A stretch of DNA of 8,587 nucleotides, from NCBI GenBank assembly GCA_934403665.1, contig CAKRUL010000035.1:1-8587 (forward strand), in the 5' to 3' direction. Every line of letters starts with the position of its first letter. Position 1 is the stretch's first letter. Positions 6,340 to 8,587 of this stretch are shown here, piece after piece. This stretch comes from an uncultured Clostridia bacterium. Lineage in GTDB: Bacteria > Bacillota_A > Clostridia > UMGS1840 > HGM11507. The position numbers and the translations under genes are program-made. The notes beneath the pieces are model-generated. The model was not told where the DNA came from, searched no databases, and saw only the letters and a program-made list of their open reading frames with translations.

Positions 6340-7575
6340 TTAGTCCTCTGCCTCGGAGGAACTCTGATTGGACTGACGGTAATCCAAATAATTAAACCGA
6401 TTCCGATACTGTTTGATCACGTTGACGGGGAATCCGTTCTGATAGGATGTGAATTCCTGAATTTCACCGGGGCTTTCCTTCCGGCTGACCCCTGTATAAT
6501 AGGCTTTTCCCTCGCAGACCACCTTGACATAGATGGGATCACAGTCCGAAAGAAGCCCCCGGTATTTTTTCAGACCATACAGAATATACTGCTTTTTCGC
6601 ATGGGGGGGCAGCCTTTGAAACATCTGCAGACCGTCTCTTGCGAGCAGAAGCATCGCCATTCCTTCGTAATCCTTTAAATAATAAGGCTCCGGCCACATG
6701 CCGTCGGTCATCAGCACAACCGCCGCAGGCATTTGCGAACAATCCGTGAGCGTTCCGGACAAATCGCCGGGCAGAAGATCCGCTGTCTGGGTTGCACCAT
6801 CCCATCGAACCTCTGCACCCAGCGCTTCCCCCACCACACGAACCGGAACCATTGCTCTGTCCTGCACAATCAAAGGCGGAACGTCCATAGAATAGGCATT
6901 CCCGTTCACATATGCAACCGGGCTGCCAATGGTCAGCTTCACCGAATGTGTGCCCATGCTTCCGGTAACGGAACGTGTTGCATTGTCCCACGCAACCTGT
7001 GCGCCAAACGCATCCAAGACCGCACGCATGGGAACCAGAATCCGCCCGTCCACATTGACGGAAGCAACCTCCGGCCAAAGCAAAGTTCCGCCAACCCGCA
7101 CCGATGGCGCCGAAAGCTTCTGAAATTCTGTTTCTCCGCGAAGGGATTGCAAATCCTCCTCACCCTGTATCAGATTTTTCGTATCGGTGTTTAACTCCAT
7201 TCTTTTTTTCAGATAACGAAGCGCTTGCGCCGATTTGCCGGAAAGTGCGCTGACGCAAGCCGCATTAAACAAAGCAAGTTCATTTTCCGGATTCCATTCC
7301 AGCTGTTTTTCCAATGTTTCCAATGCGGAGACATACTGTCTCATTTGATACTGACTGACCGCCTTATTGAAGTAAGCCTCCATAAACGCAGGGTTTTCCT
7401 GAAGCAGTTGATCGGCAAGCCGGATACATTCCTGATGATTTCCGGCTTCCCGCAGACGATACATCTCGTTGACCTGATTCCACACCGTTTCCGTGTTTCC
7501 GGCAGAGACCGGCAATGAAAGCAGGAAGAGGCTCAGCAAAAGCCCAGCAATTCTTTTAACCCAATGTTTCATCAT
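6340..7575 (-). CDS. Secreted protein with TPR-like repeats and a copper-amine-oxidase-N-like stalk domain
   Basis: Starting at ATG 7575 (after GGAGGG), the 411-residue product opens with a signal peptide: KRIAGLLLSLFLLSLPVSA with likely cleavage after VSA at residue 25. Residues about 30-135 form TPR-like helical repeats (for example NPAFMEAYFNKAVSQYQMRQYVSALETL and NPENELALFNAACVSALSGKSAQALRYL). Residues about 155-270 are a stalk domain (copper amine oxidase N-terminal-like, a wall-side module of Clostridia and Paenibacillus) with its paired motifs ILVPMRAVLDAFGAQVAWD and AMVPVRVVGEALGAEVRWD. Residues 275-411 match no family I recognise. The C-terminus is Ser/Glu-rich. An upstream ATG at 7620 would bury the signal peptide behind 15 extra residues and lies deep in ywlG. 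The start overlaps the 3' end of ywlG by 20 bases, suggesting coupled translation. No terminator hairpin is visible after the stop; decayed IS sequence follows. Role unknown, perhaps in the envelope. Confidence 0.85.
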   Translation of the reverse strand: MMKHWVKRIAGLLLSLFLLSLPVSAGNTETVWNQVNEMYRLREAGNHQECIRLADQLLQENPAFMEAYFNKAVSQYQMRQYVSALETLEKQLEWNPENELALFNAACVSALSGKSAQALRYLKKRMELNTDTKNLIQGEEDLQSLRGETEFQKLSAPSVRVGGTLLWPEVASVNVDGRILVPMRAVLDAFGAQVAWDNATRSVTGSMGTHSVKLTIGSPVAYVNGNAYSMDVPPLIVQDRAMVPVRVVGEALGAEVRWDGATQTADLLPGDLSGTLTDCSQMPAAVVLMTDGMWPEPYYLKDYEGMAMLLLARDGLQMFQRLPPHAKKQYILYGLKKYRGLLSDCDPIYVKVVCEGKAYYTGVSRKESPGEIQEFTSYQNGFPVNVIKQYRNRFNYLDYRQSNQSSSEAED

Positions 7576-8104
7576 AACAGGCTCGCCCTCCGCCAATATA
7601 TTTCGGTCGCGTTCTTGCACAGGTCAGATGTGCGCATCCGATTTGCCGGATGGAAAGCCTCACCGGAACTGCCACCGGCTGCAAATGCATGCCAATGAAC
7701 GTGTCTCCGATATCCATCCCGGCTTGCCCTTTCACTTCCTCCACGGCAACGGGAGAAACCATATGCCGATAAGCGGTTGTGGCAAAAGAACCGCCTGCTT
7801 TCGGCTGCGGCACCACATTCACAATGGGCAGTCTCTCTTTTTCAGCGGCCTGCCGCTCCAAGATGATCGCACGATTTAAGTGTTCACAGCATTGCGCCGC
7901 AAGATAGATTCCGTTTTCCTGCAAAATCGGCGCAATCCCTTCAAAGACTGCTTCCGCCGCTTCCAGACTGGAACCGGAGCCGATGGATTGCCCGATGATC
8001 TCGCTGGAGGAACATCCGACAACAAGAATATCCCCTCTGCGAAGCGCCGCTTTCTCCAACAGCTCCCGTACCGCCCGTGCGGCTTCCTCTTTGATTTGTT
8101 TCAT
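7556..8104 (-). CDS. ywlG: YwlG-family protein (DUF436, UPF0340, TIGR01440)
   Basis: This 182-residue cytoplasmic protein has the full length of the YwlG family, whose biochemical function is not established. Conserved stretches are visible in order: VVGCSSSEIIGQSIGSGSS at 28-46, QCCEHLNRAI at 71-80, NVVPQPKAGGSFATTAY at 96-112, DIGDTFIGMHLQPVAVPVR at 131-149 and GCAHLTCARTRPKYIGGGRACY at 156-177. Cysteines 31, 72, 73, 157, 162 and 176 fall mostly within these blocks, hinting at a thiol or metal site, which is inference. A GAGGAGAG ribosome binding site precedes ATG 8104. It is the first gene of a two-gene unit, overlapping the stalk-domain gene by 20 bases. In Bacillus ywlG lies near housekeeping genes such as glyA and upp; that context is not present here. 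Confidence 0.92.
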   Translation of the reverse strand: MKQIKEEAARAVRELLEKAALRRGDILVVGCSSSEIIGQSIGSGSSLEAAEAVFEGIAPILQENGIYLAAQCCEHLNRAIILERQAAEKERLPIVNVVPQPKAGGSFATTAYRHMVSPVAVEEVKGQAGMDIGDTFIGMHLQPVAVPVRLSIRQIGCAHLTCARTRPKYIGGGRACYDETLG

Positions 8105-8145
8105 TGTATTCTCTCCTCTCCGATGCTGATGTCAGCCTTCAAGAC

Positions 8146-8174
8146 TTTACAATTTCCCAATTCCGTAGTATAAT
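8146..8174 (+). promoter_or_regulatory. Sigma-A type promoter of the membrane-anchored peptidase-like gene
   Basis: TTTACA (8146-8151) and a perfect TATAAT (8169-8174) are 17 bases apart on the plus strand. Transcription would start near 8181, giving a leader of about 60 bases to ATG 8241. The -10 box overlaps the candidate opposite-strand -10 of ywlG, so the two promoters probably compete. Confidence 0.7.
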
Positions 8175-8199
8175 ATTTCCCATACAAAAAAGATGGAAA
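8170..8199 (-). promoter_or_regulatory. Candidate ywlG operon promoter, head-to-head with the opposite promoter
   Basis: On the minus strand TTTCCA (8194-8199) and TATTAT (8170-8175) are 18 bases apart. The -10 box matches consensus at five of six positions and the -35 at four. An alternative -10, TATACT, lies four bases further downstream with no good -35. The leader to ATG 8104 would be about 60 bases. Confidence 0.4.
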
Positions 8200-8240
8200 A
8201 CATTCTGATGTTTTCTGATTTTCATAAAAGGGGCTTTGAA

Positions 8241-8587
8241 ATGAACCAAAAACAAAAGAAAAAAATGTATCGCAAGCGCCGAATTGCTGTTTTGCTTTTT
8301 CTCCTTCTTTGCATCGGTGCTGTTGTATGGGGAATCCGCAGCTGTTCCTCACCCTCTGCCGAACCGTCTGCGGAAGAAACACTGGATCCCAATTACCAGT
8401 TTGTTGAGAAAACCGCTTCGGATGTTCACTGCGGTGATATGATTCTTGTCAACAACTGGACGCCTTACACCTTTCCGGAGAACAACGCTTTAAAATCCGT
8501 GTTTGATTTAAAAAACAACGATTACCAGGTCAAAGACCGAGAGCTTCTCTTAAACGAACAGATGATGCCTGCCCTGAATCAAATGAC
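8241..8587 (+). CDS. Membrane-anchored, probable M15-family (VanY-like) D-Ala-D-Ala carboxypeptidase, N-terminal part
   Basis: The first 115 codons are present and the catalytic domain lies beyond the right edge. AAGGGG at 8228-8233, seven bases before ATG 8241, supports this start. A lysine/arginine-rich cytoplasmic tail (1-14) is followed by one membrane segment (about 15-31, IAVLLFLLLCIGAVVWG) and a Ser/Pro/Glu-rich linker (35-47). Residues 63-115 read HCGDMILVNNWTPYTF, then DYQVKDRELLLNEQMMPALNQM. That pattern (GDMILVN, a yxV.d..l.l stretch, then aL..M) precedes the catalytic domain in clostridial VanY-type M15 peptidases, which trim the terminal D-Ala of peptidoglycan stem peptides outside the membrane. 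The zinc ligands (SxHxxGxAxD and ExWH-like motifs) are not in view, so this is a family-style inference. CSS at residues 34-36 follows the membrane segment but no clear lipobox is present. The gene is divergent from ywlG. Confidence 0.65.
   Translation, partial: MNQKQKKKMYRKRRIAVLLFLLLCIGAVVWGIRSCSSPSAEPSAEETLDPNYQFVEKTASDVHCGDMILVNNWTPYTFPENNALKSVFDLKNNDYQVKDRELLLNEQMMPALNQM

Noticed and set aside
6265..6678. A 137-codon plus-strand frame with a hydrophobic N-terminus resembling a small membrane protein
   Set aside because: From 6340 onward it is antisense to the well-supported stalk-domain gene, there is no ribosome binding site, and its hydrophobic start comes from T-rich spacer sequence.
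8101..8382. A 93-codon minus-strand frame opposite the peptidase-like gene
   Set aside because: It is antisense to a gene with a good promoter, ribosome binding site and membrane segment, and shows no family features.
1..8587. CRISPR array, tRNA, rRNA or riboswitch
   Set aside because: No regularly spaced direct repeats, tRNA-like cloverleaf or recognisable conserved RNA motif was seen by eye on either strand; a covariance-model scan was not possible.

Overview
The window looks like chromosome of an anaerobic, low-to-moderate GC Gram-positive bacterium of the class Clostridia, plausibly Oscillospiraceae or a relative. The reasons are strong AGGAGG-type ribosome binding sites, a clostridial-type Rex, a YwlG-family protein, a stalk-domain (copper-amine-oxidase-N-like) lipid/wall-side protein and an IS150-like element. 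The assignment is inference from protein style, not from a search.

Layout. (1) 1-1470, minus strand: an isocitrate dehydrogenase-like gene followed 14 bases later by the start of rex, which runs off the left edge. A good sigma-A promoter (TTGCGT-17-TATAAT) and a near-consensus Rex operator lie directly upstream, so the pair looks like a redox-autoregulated operon. (2) 1448-1668: a gene-poor spacer. (3) 1669-5660: an AraC-family regulator (minus) divergent from a large GH38 alpha-mannosidase (plus). A short control region between them holds a near-perfect promoter for the regulator and a small inverted repeat. Sampled composition is AT-richer and the style differs from the flanks. (4) 5675-about 6248: a decayed IS3/IS150-group element with one recognisable terminus, a stem-loop and a transposase pseudogene broken by two frameshifts. 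(5) 6340-8104, minus strand: ywlG (DUF436) overlapping by 20 bases a secreted TPR + stalk-domain protein. (6) 8241-end, plus strand: the start of a membrane-anchored, probable M15-family (VanY-like) peptidase. Its promoter overlaps the candidate ywlG promoter head to head.

How the genes may work together. The dehydrogenase makes reduced cofactor, probably NADH, and Rex senses NADH/NAD+, so the operator in front of the pair would close a feedback loop. The AraC/mannosidase pair is probably a self-contained, sugar-responsive unit for intracellular trimming of alpha-mannosides; no transporter is in view. The compositional contrast and the adjoining IS remnant suggest this unit was inserted between the older flanking blocks. 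The right-hand genes concern the cell envelope (a secreted stalk-domain protein and a probable peptidoglycan peptidase).

I did not find a clearly new molecular system. The items most worth a second look are the Rex operator, the unusual cofactor-pocket residues of the dehydrogenase, the 17-bp perfect inverted repeat inside the araC gene, and the uncharacterised C-terminal region of the stalk-domain protein.
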